A model generated the notes under the pieces. That model saw only the letters and a program-made list of their open reading frames with translations, ran no database searches and had not been told where the DNA came from. DNA of 64,000 bases from NCBI GenBank assembly GCA_040285745.1, contig JAUFOR010000002.1:1364001-1428000 (forward strand), written 5' to 3'. Both the position numbers and the translations under genes were made by a program. Positions 56,930-64,000 of the stretch are shown in pieces; the first letter of the stretch is position 1; each line of letters opens with the position of its first letter. This DNA comes from Barthelona sp. PCE (Eukaryota; Metamonada: BaSk clade).

Positions 56930-59599
56930 ATGGTCGGGGCAAAGAACACAGATAAATTACGGCTAAAACCTCATCTTGCCGCAAAACGGTCAGAAGGTAT
57001 TTTACCAAAGCCAATCATTGAAGAACCTATTGTTCACACATCGATATATACGAGCAGGCTGAAGGAACTGAATGAAACTGTCAAAAACAAGGACGATACG
57101 ACAAAACTTGATGGGTCTCTCGACGTTCAGAAGGTTGAGGCGCAATTAGATGACATTAAAACCGACTTCAAGAGAAGTCTTTCGCGCATGCGTCATTTTG
57201 GTGGAAAGGATCAAGAAGAAACGCACTCTGATCGTGTGTTCTATTCAGCACGATTCAGACCTAAAGCGACAATCCCTCGTCACATCCTCAAACAGCACAG
57301 AAAGAACACAAAGCGCTCAAAGCAAAAAGATAACCTGGAAGTGCGTTCTTTCTCGCTCAATAATTTTTTGGCTCCTGAATTTCAAAGCAACGAGCCAAGT
57401 GTGCCTATCCGGCTGGAAATTGCGGATCCAGAGCTTCTTGAGTTTCAGCTTGCCCTTGAACAGTTCTGGTTTCCCTCAGTATGTCCTTACGAGAAGTTTT
57501 CACTCATTGTAAGAACGTTAGAGTATGTTTCCTCGCGGATACAGTTCATCCCACGTATCACAGACGCAGATCTAGAGCTTTTGTTGCTGGGTGCAATCGA
57601 TGTTGCGAACGGCTACGACCGCCTGCTTCCTATTTGCATGGTGCTTATTCATCACGTGGACTGTACAGACAAGAGGTGCTTTGACATGCTATCAAAGCCA
57701 CCATTAGTGAGCGGATTCAACCAACTGCTGAGGGAATACGCTATCCCAGTATTGAGCGACCCTCACTCGAGCTCACAACTCCGGTATTTCCTTTACAAGC
57801 TACACTGTCGCTACGTTAAAACAAACTTTATGTTCGACGTACCGTACGAACAGAAACTGCAGACGCTGGGATTGCTGGCGCCATGGCGTTTCCTATACGG
57901 CTCAGCTAAGAACGCACTCACGCTACCCATCGCGCACGCTAACACGCACGGTGTCTTGCTGGATATGGTTGTCAATGCACCGGTTGGGATGCCAGACGGC
58001 AAGTTTAGCATGAACATTGGATACAACCTTGTCCCCACACCAAAGTCCCTGTATGCAATCGTTACTCCGCATGCCACGCTCTTCAGTGGTGCGTGCGAAG
58101 TCATCGAGATGAGGCAAAACACAGATATCTACTTTGACATGTGGAAGGAGCGCCGCTCGCTTCGTATCATTGTTGTTCGTGTCAGTAACCCACAGACAAT
58201 GTATTCCGACAGTGTGTTACGGGCGCAGAGGCTGCTCAACAGATCATTTATTTTTAAGATGTACAAAGAGGTGTGCGACAAGCCGATAGAGAGTCTTCTA
58301 CCGATGAACAGTGGTTTCCACCACGAGAGACTAGTGTTGCAAAAGTTCGATATAACTTTGCTGAAACCGCGTACCAAAGAGTTCGTCGCTGCTATCAACA
58401 ACACTTTACCTTCGCTCAGTATGCCTCTCGACATGCTCCGCGAAATGACAAAATATACGAGGGAGAAAAGCGCCCCATCATCCCCCGTACCTTCTCGGCC
58501 GCAAAGCACGCTGTCCATGCGTAAGAGCCCTCTGTCGAGACTGAGCGAAATTCAAATTTCAAGGTTGAGCGATGACGAGGAAGAAGCAGTTAGGGAGGTG
58601 GACTTCACAGATGCAGGCATCGGAGTCCCGCCAGACGCTATATCCGAGGCCACAGACTCCTTCGTCGATCCGTTTTCACGAGAAAGCGGACGTGTCGAAT
58701 CCGCAGCTCATGCGTTATACGATATGGAGCGCTTCACAGGCGTTGACGACCTGTTGGGGAAGGAACTGCTTGATCTCGATCCGGTGAACGATCTTGTTCA
58801 CGGTGCTTCGGAATCAGAATCGCAGTATGTAAGGCCAATGTCACAGACGAGCTCTTTTGTCCCGCCTGAGTTGACGCAGCGGGTTCTGAGCTCCTTACGA
58901 GCCTCCCGCCTCTCTGCGTACTCGCCCAACGAGCTCAGTGAAGAGGAGGATGACGAATTTATTGATACGCTTGATCTCGAGATTGACCCACGTACTGGTT
59001 TGGCAATTCTGCCATCTCGGCTTGACGATGGGCTTGAAACCTCCCAGCGCAGGTCATCCGTCGCTTCTTCGCGTGCTGCCACACCTCTTGAGCGCCTGTT
59101 TGGTATAAATAAGATATGGTATCTGCCACTGATCTCGTCAGCACACGAGTGCGGCGCGCCTCCGTACAAGAGTATCCGTAAGATATACCAGCCCATCTTT
59201 GGACCTAAAGGGTTGCTGCACACTGGAATGGTTCGCCAGAAGAAGGAGCTGAAGAAAGACAGAGATGAACTTCTCGCTGCAGATGCTGTTTACAACGCGT
59301 GTTTTGATCAGGCTCTTGATAAGTTAGGTAGTTTTGTGAGTGTGTTCCAAGGATTACGGACCAATAATCAAGCGGAAAAGAACAAATTGCACACTAATTC
59401 GATGCATTCCCTTCATCTTTCGTCTGATAAAATGACAACACGAATCGTAGACAGGATCTGGGACGATGCTATTAGTCACAACTTCCACCCCTTTGACAGT
59501 TTTAATGCCTTCTTCGAAGCACAGAAGTCAAGTCAGCGTATACCCTTTAGGTTAAGTCTGCTCACAAAGACCAGTCAGATCATCGAAGAGAAAGATTAG
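56930..59599 (+). CDS. Large orphan protein, 889 residues
   Basis: Start at the ATG of MVGAKNTDKLRLKPHLAAKR; ends in TAG. The N-terminal 120 residues are charged and disordered. A globular region spans about 150-500 with mixed helix and strand (LEFQLALEQFWFPSVCPYEKF, LLLGAIDVANGYDRLLPICM, PWRFLYGSAKNALTLPIAHAN, SLRIIVVRVSNPQTMYS). Residues about 505-720 are Ser/Asp/Glu-rich and look phosphorylatable. A short helical module ends the protein (RQKKELKKDRDELLAADAVYN). No signal peptide or membrane segment. The mix of ordered core and serine-rich linker suggests a regulatory or cytoskeletal scaffold, but I do not recognise it. The stop codon overlaps that of the SUN-domain gene by 4 bp. Confidence 0.78.
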   Translation: MVGAKNTDKLRLKPHLAAKRSEGILPKPIIEEPIVHTSIYTSRLKELNETVKNKDDTTKLDGSLDVQKVEAQLDDIKTDFKRSLSRMRHFGGKDQEETHSDRVFYSARFRPKATIPRHILKQHRKNTKRSKQKDNLEVRSFSLNNFLAPEFQSNEPSVPIRLEIADPELLEFQLALEQFWFPSVCPYEKFSLIVRTLEYVSSRIQFIPRITDADLELLLLGAIDVANGYDRLLPICMVLIHHVDCTDKRCFDMLSKPPLVSGFNQLLREYAIPVLSDPHSSSQLRYFLYKLHCRYVKTNFMFDVPYEQKLQTLGLLAPWRFLYGSAKNALTLPIAHANTHGVLLDMVVNAPVGMPDGKFSMNIGYNLVPTPKSLYAIVTPHATLFSGACEVIEMRQNTDIYFDMWKERRSLRIIVVRVSNPQTMYSDSVLRAQRLLNRSFIFKMYKEVCDKPIESLLPMNSGFHHERLVLQKFDITLLKPRTKEFVAAINNTLPSLSMPLDMLREMTKYTREKSAPSSPVPSRPQSTLSMRKSPLSRLSEIQISRLSDDEEEAVREVDFTDAGIGVPPDAISEATDSFVDPFSRESGRVESAAHALYDMERFTGVDDLLGKELLDLDPVNDLVHGASESESQYVRPMSQTSSFVPPELTQRVLSSLRASRLSAYSPNELSEEEDDEFIDTLDLEIDPRTGLAILPSRLDDGLETSQRRSSVASSRAATPLERLFGINKIWYLPLISSAHECGAPPYKSIRKIYQPIFGPKGLLHTGMVRQKKELKKDRDELLAADAVYNACFDQALDKLGSFVSVFQGLRTNNQAEKNKLHTNSMHSLHLSSDKMTTRIVDRIWDDAISHNFHPFDSFNAFFEAQKSSQRIPFRLSLLTKTSQIIEEKD

Positions 59600-60807
59600 C
59601 TGTATAATTTAAACAGTCCTTTTGGAGAAGGTGCCGTGCCGTGATCAACGGCCACTTTGTTTTTAGTACAATACACAAACAGTGCAAAGAGTATCGTCGC
59701 GATAAAGACGGTGACAACGAGCCCGAACGCAGCATGTAAACGCTGCATTCTTCTTGATAATAAAGCAATCATATTATTCTGTTGTTCTATATACGCTAGT
59801 GCCTCTGTATGTCGGTCTTTGACGAGGTTAAGGATCCTCATTTCAACATCAACAATCGCAGCATTGCTCTGTCCTGTAAAATCGTCGAGAAATGCAGAAA
59901 CTAGAGTTGCATTAAGCTCCAGATTAGAAACCCGCTCACTGATGTGCTTCAAAAGTGATACATCCAGCTGTTTCGGGATGTCTTTGCGCACTGGGCGCTG
60001 TATTGTTGCGTTTTTCAGCGTAGAACGCACATTAGCCAGTGTAGTCTGGGATACACTGAGAATACGTCGGATCTCATCGACTTCTCTCGTTCCATAAACC
60101 TCCATCACCGACAGGGTCGCAAATGACGACTTTTTATAGAAGGAGCTGACTTCAACCCGTAAAAATCGTGTCATCCAACGTTTTGTGTTGTTTCTGAGAG
60201 CAAAGACCTGCTTCGTCCTTTCCTTTGTTGCTGTAAAGTTGCCGATGCTCAGCCACACGTTCTCTCCCTCATGATATACGTTGTCCTTCAGAACAGAAAC
60301 CTCAAAACCCTGAATACCATCACTGTACAACTCAAAGTTACCAAGCACAATATACTCCGGTACGATAGTTTCTGTAAGCTCAACAACAAAGTCAAGGGGC
60401 TCGCTCGTGGCGGTCATCAGATACTTGTCCTTACGAGGGTTGAGAATGTTCTTTGCATTTTGCACTTTTTTGTTTGCATATAACAACTTCGCTCCAAGAT
60501 GGTCTGCAGCAAAATTAACCCTGTTCTTGATGTCTGCTGTACCCAAATCCTCCAGCGTGACGTCTGCCAGAGTTTCAGGACTATTTCCTGAAGCGCGGGA
60601 AAGAACATCCTTCGAAAATCCTTCTAGCGACTTCTTCTCATCTGTGTCTGGTACCTTCTGCTCGCCCTGCTCGCTTATGCTGCAGGTTACCCATGCGCTA
60701 ACTCCTTTATCGAAGTAATGCGCGTATTTTGGTACCTGAATACTTGCAAAAATTAACGGTATCGCAATCAACAACAGCATTCCCGTACGTAAACCAGATT
60801 GTCCCAT
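59596..60807 (-). CDS. SUN-domain protein, SUCO/SLP1 (mid-SUN) type
   Basis: 403 residues. Mid-SUN proteins of the SUCO/SLP1 group sit in the ER or nuclear envelope and help stabilise membrane proteins. An N-terminal hydrophobic signal or anchor is present (GMLLLIAIPLIFASIQV). The SUN domain spans about residues 95-240, with NRVNFAADHLGAKLLYANKK, ILNPRKDKYLMT, FVVELTETIVPEYIVLGNFE, NFTATKERTKQVFAL and WMTRFLRVEVSSFYKKSSFA, ending in the classic SVMEVYG. A coiled coil (LDVSLLKHISERVSNLELN) and a C-terminal membrane helix (FGLVVTVFIATILFALFVYC) follow. This order (SUN in the middle, two membrane segments) separates it from C-terminal SUN1/2 proteins. The start is 69 bp from the divergent RNase H-like gene. 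Confidence 0.9.
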   Translation of the reverse strand: MGQSGLRTGMLLLIAIPLIFASIQVPKYAHYFDKGVSAWVTCSISEQGEQKVPDTDEKKSLEGFSKDVLSRASGNSPETLADVTLEDLGTADIKNRVNFAADHLGAKLLYANKKVQNAKNILNPRKDKYLMTATSEPLDFVVELTETIVPEYIVLGNFELYSDGIQGFEVSVLKDNVYHEGENVWLSIGNFTATKERTKQVFALRNNTKRWMTRFLRVEVSSFYKKSSFATLSVMEVYGTREVDEIRRILSVSQTTLANVRSTLKNATIQRPVRKDIPKQLDVSLLKHISERVSNLELNATLVSAFLDDFTGQSNAAIVDVEMRILNLVKDRHTEALAYIEQQNNMIALLSRRMQRLHAAFGLVVTVFIATILFALFVYCTKNKVAVDHGTAPSPKGLFKLYS

Positions 60808-60825
60808 GTTATGTAAACAGTTATT

Positions 60826-60836
60826 GGAAAGGGTTG
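60826..60836 (-). promoter_or_regulatory. CAACCCTTTCC upstream element (SUN gene)
   Basis: Minus-strand CAACCCTTTCC is about 18 nt before the ATG at 60807. It faces the similar plus-strand element at 60865-60876 in the same 69-bp divergent promoter, so each gene has its own copy. Confidence 0.45.
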
Positions 60837-60864
60837 AAAATGTTAATACGCATTCTCAACTTTT

Positions 60865-60876
60865 CATCCCTTTTAC
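60865..60876 (+). promoter_or_regulatory. CATCCCTTTTAC upstream element (RNase H-like gene)
   Basis: Plus-strand CATCCCTTTTAC directly precedes the ATG at 60877. It is almost the same as the element before the gene starting at 3010 (CTCCCTTTTCAT). Confidence 0.45.
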
Positions 60877-62157
60877 ATGGGCAAATCTTCACAAAAATAC
60901 TATGCGATTGCCCACCATGGCGAAGAAAGGGGATATATTGCACTGGGAACAAGCACAATATACAACTCACACATAAAAACAATGGTTGATGGTAGGAGCG
61001 TCTCTTTAAAGTCTTTTAAGACTCGTAACCTTGCAGAACTTTTCATGACAGACAGGGGGATCTGGGAATATAAATTTGTTAATTTTGTTGTTAGTCTGAA
61101 AGGCAACCCTACTGATCGCTTTGAAAACGGTGAACTTGTGAACCTCCGTGACAGCGGCAGGCAGCAGGTAAAACCTACCAAGCAGAAAACATTGGACGAG
61201 TTCGATTCAACTAAAAAAGCTTTGAACGAGCGTGAAATGTGTTATGGCATAGCAGTTGAAGGCTCCCCGATGCTTTGTGGTGCTTATTTCTGCAGTGAAG
61301 CCGTTTTCAATACTGTTGTGCTGCCGTATGTGTATAAATGTGCAGATGGTGAAGTTCATGTTTGCGCTGAGAAACAGCCTCTTTCGGAGATGAGACACCA
61401 TCTAAGCCGCTTCCCGTTCGTTGTTGGGGTTGCTGAGCACCGCATTCCGGATGAATTGAGCGTCGCACACCCTTTGGATCCAGAGTTTTTAAATGTTGTT
61501 TTCCACGATGATCCGACTGATGAGACAGTGATGTATGTAGTAACATTCGTTGATAACATGGAGCTGCGCATTGACGGCATAGCTGTGGAAGGGTATGACG
61601 ACTTTAGCAGCAAGATAAAGGCAAAAATTATGCTATCCTTCCACAAATATCGAAATCTTGCTCGGTTCGTCAACCAATACAAGGAGAGCTTGTACCAGCA
61701 TGCTACCTATGAGGGAGCATACGCTGTGCGGCCGGCAACTTGGCTCAAAAACAGTAGAAGAATGAAACAACCGCTAATCATTTATGTAGACCCCACACAC
61801 CCCGAAAATGTCAGAGGGACTGTCTTCATCGAGGACGATGCGTTCCAGCGCTTTGACGTTCCGATGTCTGTTGAAGAACACGGACCCTTCCGAGAAATGT
61901 ACTGCGCTTTGAAGGTTGCGAATTTGTATGAAAAAGACTGCATTATTTGCACACAAGACCCAGCAGTGTATGCGACTATGACTCTTGATGTGATTGCAAA
62001 GCACGCAAATGAAAGCGACTTTACATATAAGAAATCCAAAATGCTGATTTTGTCTCGTGAAAAGCGAGGATTTGCTTCATGGGTTGCTTTTCAACCCAAC
62101 CTTAACATGGTGACCGATAACAGCCACGTTCCTGATCTCGAAATTAACATAAAATAG
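60877..62157 (+). CDS. RNase H1-like protein with repeated hybrid-binding-like modules
   Basis: 426 residues; human RNase H1 has 286. RNase H1 cuts RNA in RNA:DNA hybrids. The N-terminus (KYYAIAHHGEERGYIALG, LKSFKTRNLAELFM) fits the hybrid-binding domain 'YYAV..G...G.......V.G.....KSFKT..EAE.F'. Two later segments echo it: MCYGIAVEGSPMLCGAYFC (about 122) and VMYVVTFVDNMELRIDG with FHKYRNLARFVNQY (about 213-270). Residues 295-426 resemble the RNase H fold: LIIYVDPTHPENVRG (Asp304), FREMYCALKVAN (Glu339), IICTQDPAVYATM (Asp361) and VTDNSHVPDLEI (Asp420). Spacings 35, 22 and 59 are close to E. coli RNase HI D10-E48-D70-D134 (38, 22, 64). The fold call is by motif and spacing only; catalytic activity is unproven. 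Confidence 0.6.
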   Translation: MGKSSQKYYAIAHHGEERGYIALGTSTIYNSHIKTMVDGRSVSLKSFKTRNLAELFMTDRGIWEYKFVNFVVSLKGNPTDRFENGELVNLRDSGRQQVKPTKQKTLDEFDSTKKALNEREMCYGIAVEGSPMLCGAYFCSEAVFNTVVLPYVYKCADGEVHVCAEKQPLSEMRHHLSRFPFVVGVAEHRIPDELSVAHPLDPEFLNVVFHDDPTDETVMYVVTFVDNMELRIDGIAVEGYDDFSSKIKAKIMLSFHKYRNLARFVNQYKESLYQHATYEGAYAVRPATWLKNSRRMKQPLIIYVDPTHPENVRGTVFIEDDAFQRFDVPMSVEEHGPFREMYCALKVANLYEKDCIICTQDPAVYATMTLDVIAKHANESDFTYKKSKMLILSREKRGFASWVAFQPNLNMVTDNSHVPDLEINIK

Positions 62158-62183
62158 TAAAAATAATTCATCATTGCTTTTAC

Positions 62184-63083
62184 TTATCGATAATACTGAT
62201 CAATATCCTCATCCTCTTCTTTAAAACGAGGAGTCTGATCGAGTTGGAACCTCTGGTACTGCTTTTGCAACTGGTCGAACGCCTCCCGCCTAGCGTTTGT
62301 GTCCTTCTTTCGACGAATGGTGTCATTTCCAGGACGCTTATTTCTGCGCTCTGCCAATCTATTCGGTCTGCGTCTACGCGGCTTCAAGTTCTGTTTGAGA
62401 TTGCTCACAGCGTTCTGTACAATAGTAGCGTTCGGATCATCAATTTCTTCGACTTGAGCAACCTGCATGTTATCAATGTTTGTTTGGGCAATCATACGCG
62501 CCTCAGCCTTCGTTGTGTCATCCACCAATGACGAAAAATTGACAATACCGCCCATGTTAAGCTGCATCGCGTTCGGTACTCTGTTATCAACAGGTCTTCC
62601 GTTTGCTATTCGTTCATCTCTTGTTTCAAATATCGTTCTGTGATTTGCGTACGGTTCTCCACATGTACATGTGTAAGAGCTGTGGAAGCCATCACAATTA
62701 CATAAGCGACATTTGTGAGGCGGCTTCACATCATGATCTGTGGCACTGTGCTTACACATGCATCTCACGCGCCATGTTCCTGCGCTAGGAAGATATTTGA
62801 AGCGCCTACACCTGCAATCACGGCAGTTTGCGCGCTTTCTGCCGGTATCCTCGTCCAGATCTTTGTTATGATCGCGGAAACGATGAGAACAGAAACAAAG
62901 TGAACTAGGACCTATTTCCTTGCATGTTGCGCCCTGTGAATTCACATATGCGACATATACCCTCAGATGTGCGTTTTCAATTTGTTTGCGCTGAAATTCT
63001 ATAAATTGCTCCTCAGTCATGAGATTATCCCCCAAATCCCCGGTAATATTGACATAGTCGATGTACGCCTGTATGTGATTCAT
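62184..63083 (-). CDS. FAM221-family cysteine-rich protein
   Basis: 299 residues. The Cys/His-rich core at about 58-165 matches the FAM221A/B pattern: SLCFCSHRFRDHNKD, CRDCRCRRFKYLPSAGTWRVRC, CKHSATDHDVKPPHKC, CNCDGFHSSYTCTCGEPYANH and TIFETRDERIANGRPVDN. The regular CxC, CxxC and H-C spacing implies bound zinc. The C-terminal third is basic, with PRRRRPNRLAERRNKRPGND, and ends with a helix and an acidic stretch. Family function is poorly known; its phylogenetic spread follows organisms with cilia (established trend, not tested here). It sits between an RNase H-like gene (convergent) and an EFHC/DM10 gene on the same strand. Confidence 0.88.
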   Translation of the reverse strand: MNHIQAYIDYVNITGDLGDNLMTEEQFIEFQRKQIENAHLRVYVAYVNSQGATCKEIGPSSLCFCSHRFRDHNKDLDEDTGRKRANCRDCRCRRFKYLPSAGTWRVRCMCKHSATDHDVKPPHKCRLCNCDGFHSSYTCTCGEPYANHRTIFETRDERIANGRPVDNRVPNAMQLNMGGIVNFSSLVDDTTKAEARMIAQTNIDNMQVAQVEEIDDPNATIVQNAVSNLKQNLKPRRRRPNRLAERRNKRPGNDTIRRKKDTNARREAFDQLQKQYQRFQLDQTPRFKEEDEDIDQYYR

Positions 63084-63244
63084 TGTAAATGCAAAGTGTT
63101 ACGTCAAAAAAAGGGGAAGTAAACAAAAACAAATAAAGTGATTATCCAACATACTATTCTTGTGTGGTTTAAAGTATGTAACATCCACTAAATGCACATT
63201 TCGGTAATTAAAATAACAAGCTTTATTATACAAAACTACAAATT

Positions 63245-64000
63245 CTACTCTTCCTTACTCTTGAGATATTCCTTTGTTAGGTCATCAGCATCAACCAGAT
63301 CGAAAACAAATGAGTTAATCAACACCTGTTCTCCAATCTTAAAGGTGCCTTCAAAACCACCGGTGAAGCGTTCCAAAAACTTTCCTCCTACAAAACCACT
63401 GTTCCTCGATGGTACTTCAAAAATAGAGATAGTCTCGTTTTCGAACTTCTTGATCACAAATTTCCTTCCAGCTCGATCTCCCTGCATTGTTGCCAAGAAG
63501 TTCATGTCAGGGTCAGCATCGACGACAATCACTTCCTCTGTCTCTTCCTTCTCTTCCTCGCACGTGGTGTTCTGCTCAATGCCCATCTCAGCAAAATAAC
63601 GATAAGTGAATGCATCACAGTGAGTAATATACATTTCTCTTCCGAAGATGTTCACAACACTTTCTGTGCGGAGGTCATCCATCGTGAGAAGCTTGTTGCG
63701 CTTCAAGAACGCAACAGAGGGCCTACCGTTAACGATCTCATACAGTTCAGTCGTGTCATCAGCCAAAAAGAAGTGCAGGGTAAAGTGACGTAGCTCACCA
63801 AAGGGTTGGCCTCTTGTGTCCCAATACAACCAGAAACGCAATACCTTGCCGTCATACTGCAAGAATTGACCACGACGATCGACCTTGACCTTCTTTGGCT
63901 TAGTAGGAAGCTCAGGACATTCAGTTTGAGGATCAGGCTCATTTGCCTTCTGTTCAAAGCCGGAGCACTTGTAGAACTCACGTGTGAAGTCGTCACAAGA
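63245..64000 (-). CDS. EFHC/DM10-domain axonemal protein, C-terminal part (cut by right edge)
   Basis: 251 residues are visible; the frame stays open to the right edge, so the N-terminus is missing. EFHC1/EFHC2 (Rib72 in Chlamydomonas) are microtubule inner proteins of the doublet A-tubule with three DM10 domains. One full DM10 domain is seen: GKVLRFWLYWDTRGQPFGEL, HFTLHFFLADDTTELYEIVN, AFLKRNKLLTMDDL, VNIFGREMYITHCDAFTYRYF. An upstream remnant DDFTREFYKCSGFEQ is the end of a preceding DM10 ('D.FT..YY'). A C-terminal domain with KFVIKKFENETISIFEVP and LERFTGGFEGTFKIGEQVL starts a further DM10-like module (family 'FLE R'). No EF-hand is visible in this part. Ends in TAG. Confidence 0.9.
   Translation of the reverse strand, partial: SCDDFTREFYKCSGFEQKANEPDPQTECPELPTKPKKVKVDRRGQFLQYDGKVLRFWLYWDTRGQPFGELRHFTLHFFLADDTTELYEIVNGRPSVAFLKRNKLLTMDDLRTESVVNIFGREMYITHCDAFTYRYFAEMGIEQNTTCEEEKEETEEVIVVDADPDMNFLATMQGDRAGRKFVIKKFENETISIFEVPSRNSGFVGGKFLERFTGGFEGTFKIGEQVLINSFVFDLVDADDLTKEYLKSKEE

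Noticed and set aside
1-64000. CRISPR arrays, bacterial operons, rRNA genes or prophage
   Set aside because: No regularly spaced direct repeats, Shine-Dalgarno patterns or rRNA signatures were seen; gene content is eukaryotic throughout.

Overview
This window is nuclear DNA of a flagellated, gene-dense, intron-poor single-celled eukaryote. The core genes are eukaryotic: eRF1, importin alpha, ribosomal protein L22e, RBM19/Mrd1, GPN2-type GTPase, Dcc1, spastin, a cap 2'-O-methyltransferase and a SUN-domain protein. Five further genes belong to cilia or are linked to them: a single-headed inner-arm dynein heavy chain, IFT140, FAM221, an EFHC/DM10 protein and an EF-hand protein. The code looks standard: TAA is the commonest stop, TAG is regular and TGA is rare. 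Only three introns can be supported. Each starts GTATGT and ends in YTAAYRTTTAG, with the branch-point motif almost fused to the 3' splice site. Similar fused sites are known in Trichomonas and Giardia, so a metamonad-like flagellate is possible, but I cannot fix the lineage.

Layout. 1-5.6 kb (minus strand): a large secreted beta-helix protein that runs off the left edge, an unknown basic protein, and eRF1. 5.6-13.9 kb: an AT-rich gap, an acidic orphan, Dcc1, a GPN GTPase, L22e (one intron), an all-helical orphan, importin alpha (one intron) and a small membrane protein. 14.1-21.8 kb: copy 1 of a 225-bp structured repeat, RBM19/Mrd1, an intracellular beta-helix protein and a large orphan. 21.8-34.4 kb: the dynein heavy chain, with an 18-base first exon. 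34.8-45.7 kb: uracil-DNA glycosylase facing thymidylate kinase, a PAQR membrane protein, two large orphans flanking spastin, copy 2 of the repeat, and a CMTR2-type cap methyltransferase. 45.8-64 kb: an acidic protein, IFT140, a polytopic membrane protein, a membrane-anchored class II alpha-mannosidase, an EF-hand protein, a large orphan, a SUCO-type SUN protein, an RNase H1-like protein, FAM221, and an EFHC/DM10 protein cut by the right edge.

Genes are packed tightly. Divergent start codons lie as little as 28 bp apart, and convergent coding regions touch or overlap by 4 and 11 bp. A short pyrimidine element (about CACCCTTTC) recurs just upstream of many start codons and may be a core promoter or initiator. 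No tRNA, rRNA, CRISPR or transposase gene was found.

The most unusual items are: the near-identical repeat pair with perfect terminal inverted repeats and a string of internal hairpins; an eRF1 with AIKS in place of NIKS; an RNase H1-like protein with what look like repeated hybrid-binding modules and a plausible D-E-D-D tetrad; an alpha-mannosidase with a Pro/Thr stalk and membrane anchor; and the compact intron signal that reveals the hidden dynein first exon.
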